64,000 nucleotides of DNA from Cymbidium sinense (GCA_021442155.1 CM038222.1:58502266-58566265); one strand, 5' to 3'. Numbered from the stretch's first letter, positions 1 to 10,374 are shown. A program made the numbers and translations. Notes: generated by a model not told the origin, from the sequence alone.

Positions 1-261
1 CCTCGTGAAGGGCTCACTGTAGAAGCAGATAGATTCATCAAAGATCTAATAATAATCACTAAATATGTTGGTGACGTTGATTTCTTAGAGAACAGGGAGC
101 ACGATGTTGGAAACAGCATGATGACTCTGCTGTCAGCCAAAAATCCTTCCAAAAGTCTGGTAATTTTCCCCTACAAACACAACAACATCGCTCGGTTCAT
201 TAATGACATCAACAATTACATACAGGATGGAAAGAAGAAGCAGAATCTAAAATGTGTGAGG
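1..261 (+). pseudogene. ATXR5/6-like SET-domain fragment, left copy
   Basis: The plus strand encodes part of the SET domain of ATXR5/ATXR6, plant enzymes that monomethylate histone H3 lysine 27 in heterochromatin. Readable landmarks in one frame are PREGLTVEADRFIKDL, YVGDVDFLENREHD, MMTLLSA, NIARFINDINN and KKKQNLKCVR. The reading frame is open from the window edge to about position 261 and then leaves the family: the usual end of the domain with the catalytic-side YDYNG motif is not seen in the following bases. There is no PHD finger here because the window begins inside the gene. The same segment occurs in inverted orientation near 6476-6828, so this is one end of a large inverted duplication. 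This copy lacks an insertion and a frameshift present in the right copy. Identity is confident; non-function is inferred from the missing C-terminus. Confidence 0.82.
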
Positions 262-914
262 TGTTTGAAGACTCTGGTATACTTAGTAGAACTGGCAAGT
301 TAGAAGATCATGATTGTAGTATCAGATATTGGCCAGTTATCTTTGTAGAAGAAGGCCAAATAGACTCGTATTTCGATGCATTACGATGGATGATGTCGGG
401 AATTTTGAATTTGTGGGGCTTCAAGAACAAATAAAAGTGTCGTCGAACTTAAATTAAACTTAAATGAAGATGATAAATTGAAGCTAAACCTACATATACA
501 AAAATTCTAAAAGCCTTTAAAAAAGTATGAGCTTACATGGGGATGGGGACTTGATAGCTTATTAATGAGTATAAATGAAATTTGCAATGAACTGCATTAC
601 ATTCTACATCAGGTAGTTGAAAAGAATCAAAGAACTTGAACGAGATTAATAATGGACTTGCAAATTCGTCAACAAACATAAACTAAGTCCCATTGAAGTT
701 TGAGAATTCAATGAATTTAGAACTAGATGCAAAATAAATAAATATTATTTTAACATATTAAACAATAATTAATCAAAACGTTATGCTACCAGATTCGCAA
801 CACATCGTATAAGCGAACAGAAGATATTAATTAAAGATTTAATTAAACTCATGCACATATTATAAAGCATGATTAAAACTCAAATTTAATACCTCAAAAG
901 TGTGTAAGCATCCT

Positions 915-2000
915 TAAATATATCCACATGGTCTCCGACACTATGCTTTGAATCACTTAACTTTATGTCGAGGATCTTGCCTTGGTTGATTCCGGTTGGT
1001 CTGGATTTGGGTCGAGTTAAAAATAATGATGTTGTTATAACTGCTTTGAAAATCTCGAAAAGGTAATTCTCATTTTGGCGGTATAACGCACATCACCTAT
1101 ATCATTGATGATAACTTAGTTGATCGAAGATATCAACTTGAGGGGTAATCATTATTATCAAAATATTTAAGATATTTATATTCAATATCCTCAAATCTAA
1201 AATTCTCAAAATATAAATCTAGGTATGATCCTCTATTATTAAATAGATAGAGTTGATAAGATCTAAAATAATAAATTAAATAATTTAAATACTCGCATGA
1301 GCCCCAACACTATGCTGATGCTTAAACTTAGTGTTTGAGGATGCTGCGTGGGTTGATTCCTGATTGGATCTACGAATTAAGTCGAGGTTAACAATGATGT
1401 TGTTATAGCTTTCTTTGCACGAGAAAATCTCGTTAATTTGTCATTTAGTATATATAATCATCACTTATATCCCCGATGATAACTTAGTTGATCGAATATA
1501 TAATATCGAGGGGTAATCATTATTATCAAAATATTTAGATATTTATATTCAATATCCTCAAATCCAAAATTCTTAAAATATAAATCTAGGTGCGATCCTC
1601 ACATTATTAAATTGATAGAGTAAAGCAAGATCTAAAATAATAAATTAAATGATTTAAATACCGCGTGGAGCCTCAGCATTATCTTTGAATCTTTAGCTTA
1701 GTGTCGAGAATCTTGCTTTGCGGGTTGTTTCCGGTTTAGTCTTAGTAATTGGGTTAACAAAACCTAAAAATATTATAAGAATTTCAAGTTATTAAAATAT
1801 TTGATAATTATGTCATGTGATAGTAGATCGATCCTCTTAAGAGCTTAATAGTTACAGATCTAAAATTCTCAAATATATTTGATTCAATCAATTAACCCCG
1901 ATGATGTCTGTGTTGAATGAAGATTTCAATCGGAAGGGATACTTATCATAAAAATATATTTCTAACCTCAAATTGAATTAATCAAACTCAAGTATCAATG
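915..2000. repeat. About 360-bp tandem units, left arm (3 copies)
   Basis: Three diverged units follow one another. Each holds the series 'cttagtgt.gaggat', a ggttgatt/ggttgtt block, a GTTATAAC/TTGTTATAGC block, 'gatgataacttagttgatcga', 'ggggtaatcattattatc' and 'gatctaaaataataaatta'. The third unit is the most degraded. The same units appear inverted at about 5020-5800. Internal tandem repeats like these are common in long terminal repeats and untranslated parts of large plant retrotransposons; no coding sequence is seen. Confidence 0.7.
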
Positions 2001-2099
2001 CAAATATAAAATTAAATAAATCACCAAATTATAAATGCCTAAGTGAAATTCAATATTAAAAACTTAAAGCTAAAAATCCAATTCACGTTCCACAATTAT

Positions 2100-2900
2100 T
2101 TATCGGAGGTGACAAATTAAGAAAATTCTAGCTCACAAAGGAGCCAAAGTCAAATCAAGTACATAACTATGTTTACTCTCAAACAATCTCATGTCAGTAA
2201 GGACGTGACCCGTGTCCTCTGACTGCGTGGTTTGGCCAGTAGGCTCCACACATGATGCAGTTACGACCAGAGTCCTCTGATTGGGTGGTTGCCACCAAAT
2301 GGAACCATTATATTACAGTCACGACTGTAGCCCGTATGCTCCCCAATGGCTCTCTCTTTTTAGTTGTGAACCATAGGGTATACTTGATTGGAAAAAAACC
2401 CTCTGTTAGCTAAGGTAGACTTAAGCTTGTCTCCTTAGATAAACACCACCCCCTGTCTACAAGGATTTCTTGGATGACTCAACCCATGGGTGCTGATAGG
2501 GATCCTTTGGTCAGGTTGAGTCGACTACCTCTTCTAATTAAGTAGACTAGGGATTGTGACAGCCCGGGATGACAGAACCATGGGATCTAGATTAGGTGTA
2601 TCATCGTTCCCCCAACCATCCACTTTAAGTTAAATATAATGAATTTCATAAATTCTAAATTACGAAACTACATCTTCTTATATACTTTACTAGCGATCTA
2701 ACGAGCCTTAATCGAAAGTTCTCTCATTGAGGGCAATTAATTATAAGAGCTTGCTTTATAGAAACCCGAACCCATCTAATGTCCTCACAAAACGAGTAAA
2801 TCTCGGGTGGTGTCTTATCTACTATTTCATCTGCCTTATGAAAATTACACCGACACTTTAAATCAAACTCTCTTCATCGAGAAGTCGGCAGCCAGATTTC
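2100..2900 (+). mobile_element. LTR-like end of dispersed retroelement family, left-arm copy
   Basis: This block recurs (inverted) at 3950-4700 and, more diverged, at 20430-21080 and 49730-50480, so it is a dispersed repeat. At 2901-2918 there is TGGCGACTCCATTGGGGA. It starts with TGG, as retrotransposon primer-binding sites do, and resembles the tRNA-Arg-type site of plant Tat/Ogre gypsy elements. If that is right, an LTR ends just before 2901. No gag or pol is recognisable nearby, so the class is inferred. Confidence 0.5.
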
Positions 2901-2989
2901 TGGCGACTCCATTGGGGACAGGTTTCTCTTTCTATCTTTAGCTAGTCGAATTTAAGCTATGGTAATAGCGGAGTATAATAAAAATTGAA

Positions 2990-3944
2990 ATAAAAAAAGA
3001 AAGAATCAATTACCAATGAAACTGAATTTAAGCTAATGACTAATCTGCTTGTTCTTTATATATATGGATCTTCAGAACACACCGTTCATCATGCAGCTAG
3101 GTTGCGGAGTAAACATCTGCCTAGCTAATGCTGCAATCAATATTGAGATGTTGGAGCTATCATTCAATTAGTCTTTGTATACAAAAGATTGAGTCATGCT
3201 GAGACGCCACTCATGAAAAGAAATGTCACTGGGCAGAAAGTTTCAATTATACATGTGAATGCGACCACTCTGTCAGTTGAACCTTTCGCATTAAGAAGAC
3301 ATGATGTTGAAGCCTCCTATTCTAGAGGAAAACTAATTAGAAGGTAGAGGAGAAGAATGAATGCTGACTTGCGAGCTCATCAACTCTCACTTTGGCTATC
3401 TGTTACACAAGCAACCTTACAATCAGAAGCAATTATTCTTACCCCATAATAAATTTAAAAATTCTTAGATGGGTAAAACGGAATAGCTCTACTGGTGATG
3501 TTAAACAGTATTTTTGGGACTTAACAACATTTAGCTCCAACCCTTCAGAAGAAATAACCTGAAACTCTATCTGCTCAAGTACATAGAGTCTTAAAGGTGG
3601 TAAAAGAAAGTGTCTTATGAATAAAAGATATCAAAAGCCAATTACCAGAGAAGCCAAGAATGCTCCACTACAGAAACTACCATCAGTGGTAGTAAGAACT
3701 CAAAATCATTCTAAACAAGTTTTGCACGGTGAGCATCGGAGCATGACACTTGGACAACACATTTAGGAATCCGCTACCGAAAGGTCCCGGTAGAAAAAAA
3801 AAATTTAGAGAGCGAAGCCTCGAGAGGAAGTCCTACACGATTAATATCGGGCGTGATGCTTGAACCGCATGTTCGATAATCCACTACCGAAAGGTCACAG
3901 TTAAAAAATAATAATAAATATGGAGGTCGAAGGTTCAAGAAGAA
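2990..3944. other. Spacer between inverted-repeat arms, no gene seen
   Basis: Unique relative to the arms. No convincing coding sequence is visible. Near its right end two related blocks occur (about 3732-3800 and 3848-3905), each with 'cgatgc/gcatgac..ttg', then 'ctaccgaaaggtc', showing a short tandem duplication. Confidence 0.5.
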
Positions 3945-3949
3945 GTGGC

Positions 3950-4700
3950 GACGCTACCCAGAGATTTCACCCTTGTTTTGTGAGGACTTTAGATCTAGTT
4001 TTAGGTTTCCTATAGGCGCAAACCCCTATAGTTAATTACCCCTCTCAATGCTTAGAGAGAACTTTTGATTAAGGCTAGTCGTTAGATCGCTTAGCGCATA
4101 GCATATAGTAGCAACATGTGGAGGTTCAGAATTTAGAATTTATGAAATTCATTATATTTAACTTAAAGTGGATGGTTGGGGGAACGATGATGCGCCTGAT
4201 CTAGATCCTATGGTTCCGTCATCCCGGGTTGTCGCGATCCCTAATCTACTTAGTCAGAGGAGGTAGTCGACCTAATCTGACCAAAGGATCCCTATCAGCA
4301 GCCATGGGTTGCGTCGTCCAAGAAATCCTTGTAGACCTAGAGTGATGTTTGTCTAAGGAGACAAGCTTAAGCCTACCTTAGCTAACAAATGACTTTTTGC
4401 CCAATCAAGTATACCATATGGTTCACAACTCAAAAGATAAAGCCATTGGGGAGCATACGGGCTACAATCATGACCGTAATATAATGGTTCCATTTAGCGG
4501 CAACCACCCGATCAGAGGACTCTGGTCGTAACTGCATCATGTGTGGAGCCTGCTGGCCAAACCACGCAGTCAGATGACACGTGTCACATCCTTATTGGCA
4601 TGAGATTGTTTGAGAGTAAACATAGTTATATACTTGATTTGACTTTGGCTCATTTGTGAGCTAGAATTTTCTTAATTTGTCACCTCCTACAAACAATTGC
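3950..4700 (-). mobile_element. LTR-like block of dispersed retroelement family, right-arm copy
   Basis: Inverted equivalent of 2100-2880. Conserved landmarks also found in the diverged copies at 20.4 kb and 49.7 kb are 'cagagatttc', 'ttttgattaaggctag', 'ccatgggt', 'gtctaaggagacaa', 'ggcatgagat' and 'gtgagctagaattttctta'. No protein is encoded. Assignment to an LTR retrotransposon rests on the primer-binding-like site in the left arm. Confidence 0.55.
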
Positions 4701-5019
4701 GGAAGGTGAATTGGATTTTTAGCTTTAAGTTTTAAATATTGAATTTCACTTAGGCATTTATAATTTGGTGATTTATTTAATTTTATATTTGCATTAATAC
4801 TTGAGTTTGATTAATTCAATTTGAGGTTGGAAGCACATTTTTATGATAAGTATCCCCTCCGATTGAAATCTTCATTCAACACAGCCATCATCGGTGTGGT
4901 TAATTAATTGAATCAAATATATTTGAGAATTTTGATCCTTTCATTTGCTTAGCTCTCAGAGGATCTCACCATCACATGATAATTAGCTCGATATTTTACT
5001 AAGTTGAAATTCTTATAAT

Positions 5020-5800
5020 ATATTTTTAAGTTTTGTTAACCCTGACTCATCTAAGAAACATCAACCGCAACACATTCTCGACACTAAGTTTAAGCATTTA
5101 GCATAGCGTAGGGGCCCATGCGGGTATTTAAATCATTTAATTTATTATTTTAGATCTTATCAACTATATCAATTTAATAATAGAGGATCATACTTAGATT
5201 TATATTTTGAGAATTTTGGATCTGAGGATATTGAATATAAATATCTTAAATATTTTGATAATAATGATTACCCCTCCTTGATATCTTCGATCAACCAAGT
5301 TATCATTGGGGATATAGGTGATGGTCGTTATACTGCTAAATGATAGAATTAGCTTCTCAGAGATTTTCTCGGAGAAAGCTATAACATCATTAGGTTTTGT
5401 TAACACCCATCTAGATCCAATCAACCCAGAAGATCCTCGACACTAAGTTTAAGCATTCAGCATAGTGTTAGGGCTCATTCGGATATTTAAATCATTTAAT
5501 TTATTATTTTAGATCTTGTCGACTCTATCAATTTAATAATAGAGGATCAGACCTAGATTTATATTTTATTTTGGATTTGAGGATATTGAATATAAATATC
5601 TTCAATATTTTGATAATAATGATTACCCCTCCAGTTGATATCTTCGATCAACTAAGTTATCATCGGGGATATAGGTGATGATCGTTATACTGCCAAATGA
5701 TAGAATTAGATTCTCAGAGATTTTCTCATGCGGAGAAATCTATAACATCATCATTAGGTTTTGTTAACCTCTGTACCCAAAGAATCCTCGCATCTCACAA
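5020..5800. repeat. About 360-bp tandem units, right arm
   Basis: Inverted counterpart of the left-arm units. Two well-preserved copies (about 5085-5440 and 5440-5800) plus a degraded one share 'actaagtttaagcat', 'atttaatttattattttagatctt', 'taatgattacccctcc' and 'atatcttcgatcaac'. Non-coding. Confidence 0.68.
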
Positions 5801-6475
5801 GTTTAAGCATTCTGACAATCCATACTGTATTTAAAAATATTTGCACACTTTTGAGGTATTAAATTTGAGTTTTAATCATGCTTTATAATGTGTGCAAGAG
5901 TTTAATTAAATGCTTAATTAACGTCTTTTGTTCGCTTGTACGATGTGTTATGAATCCGGTGGCGTGATGTTTTGATTATTGTTCAATATGTTAAAATAAT
6001 ATTTATTTATTTTGCATCTAGTTCTAAATTCATTGAATTCTCAAACTTCAATGGGACTTAGCTTATGGTTGTTGACGAATTTGCAAGTCCATCATTAATC
6101 TCGTTCAAGTTCTTTGATTCTTTTCAACTACTTGATGCAGAATGTAACGCAGTTCATTCCAAGTTTCATTTATACTCATTAATAAGCTATCGAGTCCCCA
6201 TCCCCATATAAGCTCATACTTATTTAAAGGCTTCTATAATTTTTGTATATGTAGGTTTAGCTTCAATTTATCATCTTCATTTAAGTTTAATTTAAGCTCG
6301 ACAATACTTTTATTTGTTCTTATTTAGATCTTCCATCAATTCAATTCACCTCCACATCATCCCCATACGGCGACGGAGTCTATTTGGCCTTCCCGTTAGC
6401 TCTCGAGATAATCGGTTAGTTGCCTACTACTCGATCTTCTAACATACCCTCTCGAAAGCATAATGTCTTCAAACA

Positions 6476-7468
6476 CCTCACACACTTTCCATCATGTATG
6501 TAATTGTTGATGCCATTGATGAACCGAGCGATGTTGTTGTGTTTGTAGGGGCAAATTACGAGACTTTTTGAAGGATTTTTGGCCGATAGGCTAACAGCAG
6601 AGTCATCATGTTGTTTCCATCATCGTGCTCCCTGTTCTCTAAGAAATCAACGTCACCAACATATTCAATGATTATTTTTGATGACGAGGTGTCCTCCACT
6701 CACTCCTTTGTGGTGTGTGACTAATTTCGCTGCCTAGAACCCCGAGCCTGCCGACCCCATTTCTTTTCACCCACGTGAGGTAGATCTTTGATGAAGCTAT
6801 CTGCTTTTACAGTGAACCCTTCACGAGGATCAAAAGCAACCAAGAGAGGAGGACATTCTCCTCTTTTCATCATTCTTTTACACGAATTCAATGCTTCAGT
6901 ATCCTCCCTCGACAGAACCTGCATTCCTCCGTGCTCGAGTTCAGCACGATTAGCCGACCTCGAGACCATTCGGGGACAATAGGTAAGATTGTCACTGAAG
7001 ACAGCTGCAGTTATCGTCAATGCCGTGGCAAGAGAAGCCATTTGTTCCATTCTCCTTTCTGGATTCTCACTTGGGATGTAAGGCAGCAGCTTCCTTTTCT
7101 TTTTCGCCACCACCTCCATGCCTCTTCTTCTGTTTCTGACTCTCTAGCTTCTCGAACCTCGTTGGCAATCTTTGCATCCGAAAGAAATCGACAATTTTGG
7201 TCTGGATTAGGGGAAATGGCTTGGGCTTCTTCTTAGAAGAGCAAGAAGGGCAGAACCACGAGCCAAAGGGCACGCAGGCGAGGATAGGGTGGAGGCAGAA
7301 GAGGTGAAACCCTAGATCGCATCCATCGCAGAGAATGAGCTTCTCGGCGCTGTCGCCAGAATGGCACTCATTGCACTCGATCGCATCAATGCGGACATCT
7401 TGATAAGCCTCCAAAGACAGAGCTTGCGTCCTTCGCCGGAAGGGAGTTTTGGGAGCTACGGCGGCCAT
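6476..7468 (-). pseudogene. ATXR5/6-like histone H3K27 monomethyltransferase, broken copy
   Basis: From ATG at 7468 the minus strand encodes an N-terminal PHD finger (Cys4-His-Cys3, residues about 32-76: CNEC, LILCDGCDLGFHLFC, WFCPSC) and then a PCNA-interacting motif QTKIVDFF (residues 89-96). This order is diagnostic of plant ATXR5/ATXR6, which add one methyl group to H3K27 at replication forks to keep heterochromatin silent. Near 7110-7130 the frame shifts, and a second frame continues with KKKRKLLPY, MEQMASLATAL, GGMQVLSRED, GECPPLLVAFDP and the start of the SET domain. About 100 bp of unrelated sequence follow FIKDL (6681-6785). SET then resumes with YVGDVDFLENREHD but suffers an 8-bp insertion, a frameshift and an 18-bp loss, and the domain end is absent. 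A pseudogene is the best reading. One frameshift alone could be a sequencing error, but the set of lesions is hard to explain that way. Confidence 0.85.
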
Positions 7469-7469
7469 T

Positions 7470-7574
7470 GATGGTAGCGAGAGAGAGAGAGAGAGGGGGA
7501 AGGAGGAGCTGGAGCGGTCTGCTTGGCTGTGTGCATCGGATAGGGAACTTGTTTCTTCGGCCAGGAGAAAAGAA

Positions 7575-7605
<31 letters not shown>

Positions 7606-7680
7606 TTTTTTTTTTTTGGGTAAAAGAGGAGCGGGAAATAGAGCGGTGCAGCTACACATGAGAAGGCCATACGTGTACAA
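7470..7680 (-). promoter_or_regulatory. Likely 5' flank of the ATXR relic with microsatellites
   Basis: Directly upstream of the relic's ATG (minus strand) lie a GA-rich tract (about 7480-7500, CT-rich in transcript sense), then a (TTA)n run (about 7577-7606) and a T homopolymer (to about 7617). CT-rich leaders are common in plant housekeeping genes. No certain TATA box is assigned. Confidence 0.35.
7577..7617. repeat. (TTA)n microsatellite plus T homopolymer
   Basis: About ten TTA units followed by a run of about 14 T. The open frames across it (Tyr, Asn or Ile runs) are products of the simple repeat, not genes. Confidence 0.95.
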
Positions 7681-7689
7681 GTTCCGAGG

Positions 7690-8380
7690 TATTGACTATG
7701 TGTAATAAATAGAAAATTATATAGATTTATCTCGAAATATTTGCTAATCTTAATAAAATTTTAAGCGTAATAACTTTAATCAAATTGGATGTCTATTCTA
7801 GATAATTTTGACATTTTGGGTGATAAGTACATTTTATAATCGAGATTTAGTTGGCTGCTCATCAAATCGGCCACTTTCGCTAAAAATGTGCATTATTGCT
7901 GGCGACATTCGAGCAAGCTCGTCTAAATTAAGCATGAATAGTCTCATTTGATAGGTTTCATTTCTAACATGATCAATTTCTACGAGATCGTTCGACATCG
8001 CGCAACCTCAGATATGCGCCGTTCATTAATAGCTCGGCCGCTAATCGATTGATCGTTAGATTTTGCAATATTTATATTCTAATCGATTCGACATTCGACG
8101 CAGCAGTCCGCTTGCCGTCGGATCATTTCACCATTTTCGGTGACGTCGCATTTTGAGCCCCTTTAATCACATCTGTCGTCAATTCAACTTATGAGCTTTA
8201 CTCGACTTATAACACATATATGGAGGTCAACAGGTGACTCCTAGACATTGAGTAGATAGTGATTCAATGTGGGGCGAGCTTTGTGCTTAGCTATGTCAAT
8301 AGAATTGTCAACTAACTTACACTGATGCATGGCTATGAGTTGCTAGATAGCATACAACATGTAAGAGATTGTTATCTTGT
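7690..8380. other. Intergenic DNA, no gene seen
   Basis: No coding signature on either strand. The part from 7840 to 8200 is less AT-rich than its surroundings and contains many 'cgat' words, compatible with an old, unidentified transposon. Confidence 0.4.
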
Positions 8381-8387
8381 TCAAAAG

Positions 8388-8690
8388 CGTGATTCTCTTT
8401 TTCTTAGTGGCATCTTTGTCAGACTTCTGATTGATCTTTGTGTGCTACCGACTCTGTCCTATTAAAAACTTGTATATATTTCAACAGAAGACATGATCAG
8501 TCAGGTAAGCTCTCTCTTAGTTTATTTATGTCGTTTAATTATAAATAAAATTTTTATGTTTGATGACATAAATTTTATTTTTTTTTGTTGTAAATAATTG
8601 TTGCAATTTGATATTTATTTTATGATTCTTCAGTTATCTAATCATGGGAATATTAACTTAATTTATAAACAAATATGTGTTATAGGTTGT
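8388..8690 (+). repeat. Diverged direct repeat, copy 1
   Basis: Shares an ordered series of short matches with 9688-10000: 'gtgattct.ttttct', a 'tgatctttgtgtg.cac'-like block, 'caacagaaga', 'gtaaataattgttgcaa' and 'gggaatatt'. The two copies are about 1.3 kb apart in the same orientation, as LTRs of a small decayed element would be. No coding sequence lies between them. Confidence 0.5.
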
Positions 8691-8826
8691 CAAAAGCATC
8701 CACTGATATTGTCTATAATCTTATGTGTTTTGAGAGATGTTTGTCCTCCTCGCACGATCTTTACTAATATATTTAAAACTTATGAGGGTCTCGATACCTT
8801 TTTCATATATAAGTTAGAAAAATTCT

Positions 8827-8828
<2 letters not shown>

Positions 8829-8879
<51 letters not shown>
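8829..8879. repeat. (TA)n microsatellite
   Basis: About 25 uninterrupted TA dinucleotides. The open frame ending here is a by-product of the repeat. Confidence 0.97.
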
Positions 8880-8883
<4 letters not shown>

Positions 8884-9257
8884 GAAATCATATTTACTTT
8901 ATTTAATATATTATTTTTATTTTTATTAAATATTGAATAAATTTATTCATTTATATAGTGATGGTGGTGGTGACAAGTGAGATAATGATCGGGGCAATCA
9001 TAGTGAACGCAGGCTGTAGCCATAGTGATCGAGCTAATGATAGTTAGTGATAGTACTTTTAAAAATACTCAAAACACTCAAAAGTATATTTTTAAAACAA
9101 TAAAGATGGATATAGGGGGTGGTAGTGATGACGGCAATAACCGATTGTGGGCAAATGGTAGTTAAGCAAGCGTCGATGATGGCGGGCGTAGTGACAGCAC
9201 GGCGACAAATTGGCGTGGAACAAGCAGTGTATTTGAAATTTATTCTAATAAGATTAA

Positions 9258-9524
9258 GAGTGCGTTTGGCACGGCGGTGCGATATCGCGCCACACCATAA
9301 TTCTGTTTGAGGTGCTGCGTTTTTTCTACATTTTGAAGAATCTGTGGTGAGAAAGCTATGTTTTTCAACCTTACTTGGCTCTATATGGTGGTGGTCAGAA
9401 AGCTAAAATTTGACATTTTGGAAAAAACAAATTGTAGGCCCACCACAGCTTCTTAATCAGTAGATTCTTCCGCAACATCTTCACCACAACTTTTTTAGAC
9501 AGCTGCAGCATCCCAAACATACCA
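9258..9524. mobile_element. MITE, PIF/Harbinger-like (267 bp)
   Basis: Imperfect terminal inverted repeats: GAGTGCGTTTGGCACGGCGG at the left, and TGGTATGTTTGGGATGCTGC reading inward from the right. TAA trinucleotides flank both ends (9255-9257 and 9525-9527), as expected for the 3-bp target duplication of PIF/Harbinger elements. Size and lack of coding sequence fit a MITE. A three-base duplication can arise by chance, so the superfamily is tentative. Confidence 0.55.
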
Positions 9525-9687
9525 TAATTCTAATTTTATTGAAAATAAACTAAATAATAAATCTAAAATACTTCAAAATTCACAAATATTTTTTTTAAAG
9601 GTAAAATATCTAAAAATTCAAATCATGCATTCCATTTATAATGTTTTAAGAATACTTGCAACTAAACATCCCTAAGCGCATGCATTA

Positions 9688-10000
9688 TGTTCAGAGATGT
9701 GATTCTTTTTTCTAATCTCTCTTATAATTGACATTTGTGTGGCACTGATTCTGTTCAATATTTCTCTTTAATAAAGCCTCATAAGTCTCTATTTATCAAA
9801 TTTTATGGACAACAGAAGATATATTCAGTTTGGCTTTCTGTCTTAGTTAATATAATAAATAATATTTTTTTTATAACTGATGAGATAAGGTTTTCTGTAA
9901 ATAATTGTTGCAACTTGTCTTTTATTTTATTATTTTATTAATTTTTTAATCAGGGGAATATTCCCTTAAATTATAAACTATTATTTGCTATTTATTGTCA
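9688..10000 (+). repeat. Diverged direct repeat, copy 2
   Basis: Partner of 8388-8690 in the same orientation (see that entry). The Harbinger-like MITE at 9258-9524 lies between them. Confidence 0.5.
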
Positions 10001-10374
10001 AAGAATTCATTGCAATAAATTAATCAGTTTTGATTAAAATCAGTTTAATTCACTAATTATTAATTACATTATTTGAAGAAATGTAAATATTCATAAAAAA
10101 TAATTTCAGTCTATATGCTTGACTATTTATTTGATAAATACTAACATACTTATACCTTAAATTATATACATAATTTTTAAAATAAATACACACGATTTAA
10201 TGAATTGATATGAGAGCATCTAATAAAATCATCATCAGATAAGTAATTATATTATCATTAAATGAACAATTTATCAAATTCTTAGCAATCTTATTATTGA
10301 ATAACAAATAGTCATATCCACAAATTTTATCAATTATCAATATTTAAATTTTTTCATTTGTATGTCAAATTAAA

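Larger units (their letters stand above)
1..2880. repeat. Left arm of large inverted repeat
   Basis: Reading this arm in reverse complement reproduces 3945-6828 almost end to end, with many substitutions and small indels. Matching landmarks include the ATXR SET segment, the stretch after it (about 430-650 against 6110-6310), three tandem units (about 915-2000 against 5020-5800) and the block 2100-2880 against 3950-4700. Position 1 pairs with about 6828, so the arm is cut by the window edge and may be longer. The divergence points to an old duplication rather than an assembly artefact. Confidence 0.85.
3945..6828. repeat. Right arm of large inverted repeat
   Basis: Inverted partner of 1-2880. 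The arm runs from the dispersed retroelement block (about 3950-4700) through tandem units (about 5020-5800) and a shared flank (about 5820-6330) into the ATXR5/6 SET segment (6476-6828). Relative to the left arm it has an insertion of about 100 bp at about 6681-6785, an 8-bp insertion in the SET segment and an 18-bp deletion near 6488. Beyond 6828 the gene relic continues to 7468, so the true inverted repeat may extend past the left window edge. Confidence 0.85.

Noticed and set aside
1..6828. Inverted repeat as a simple assembly fold-back
   Set aside because: The arms differ by many substitutions, a 100-bp insertion and other indels, which a fold-back artefact would not show; still worth checking with reads.
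7449..7680. Overlapping open frames on both strands with Tyr, Ile or Asn runs
   Set aside because: Produced by the (TTA)n repeat and the GA/CT-rich leader.
8598..8885. 95-codon frame ending in an Ile-Tyr run
   Set aside because: Runs into the (TA)n microsatellite; no motif.
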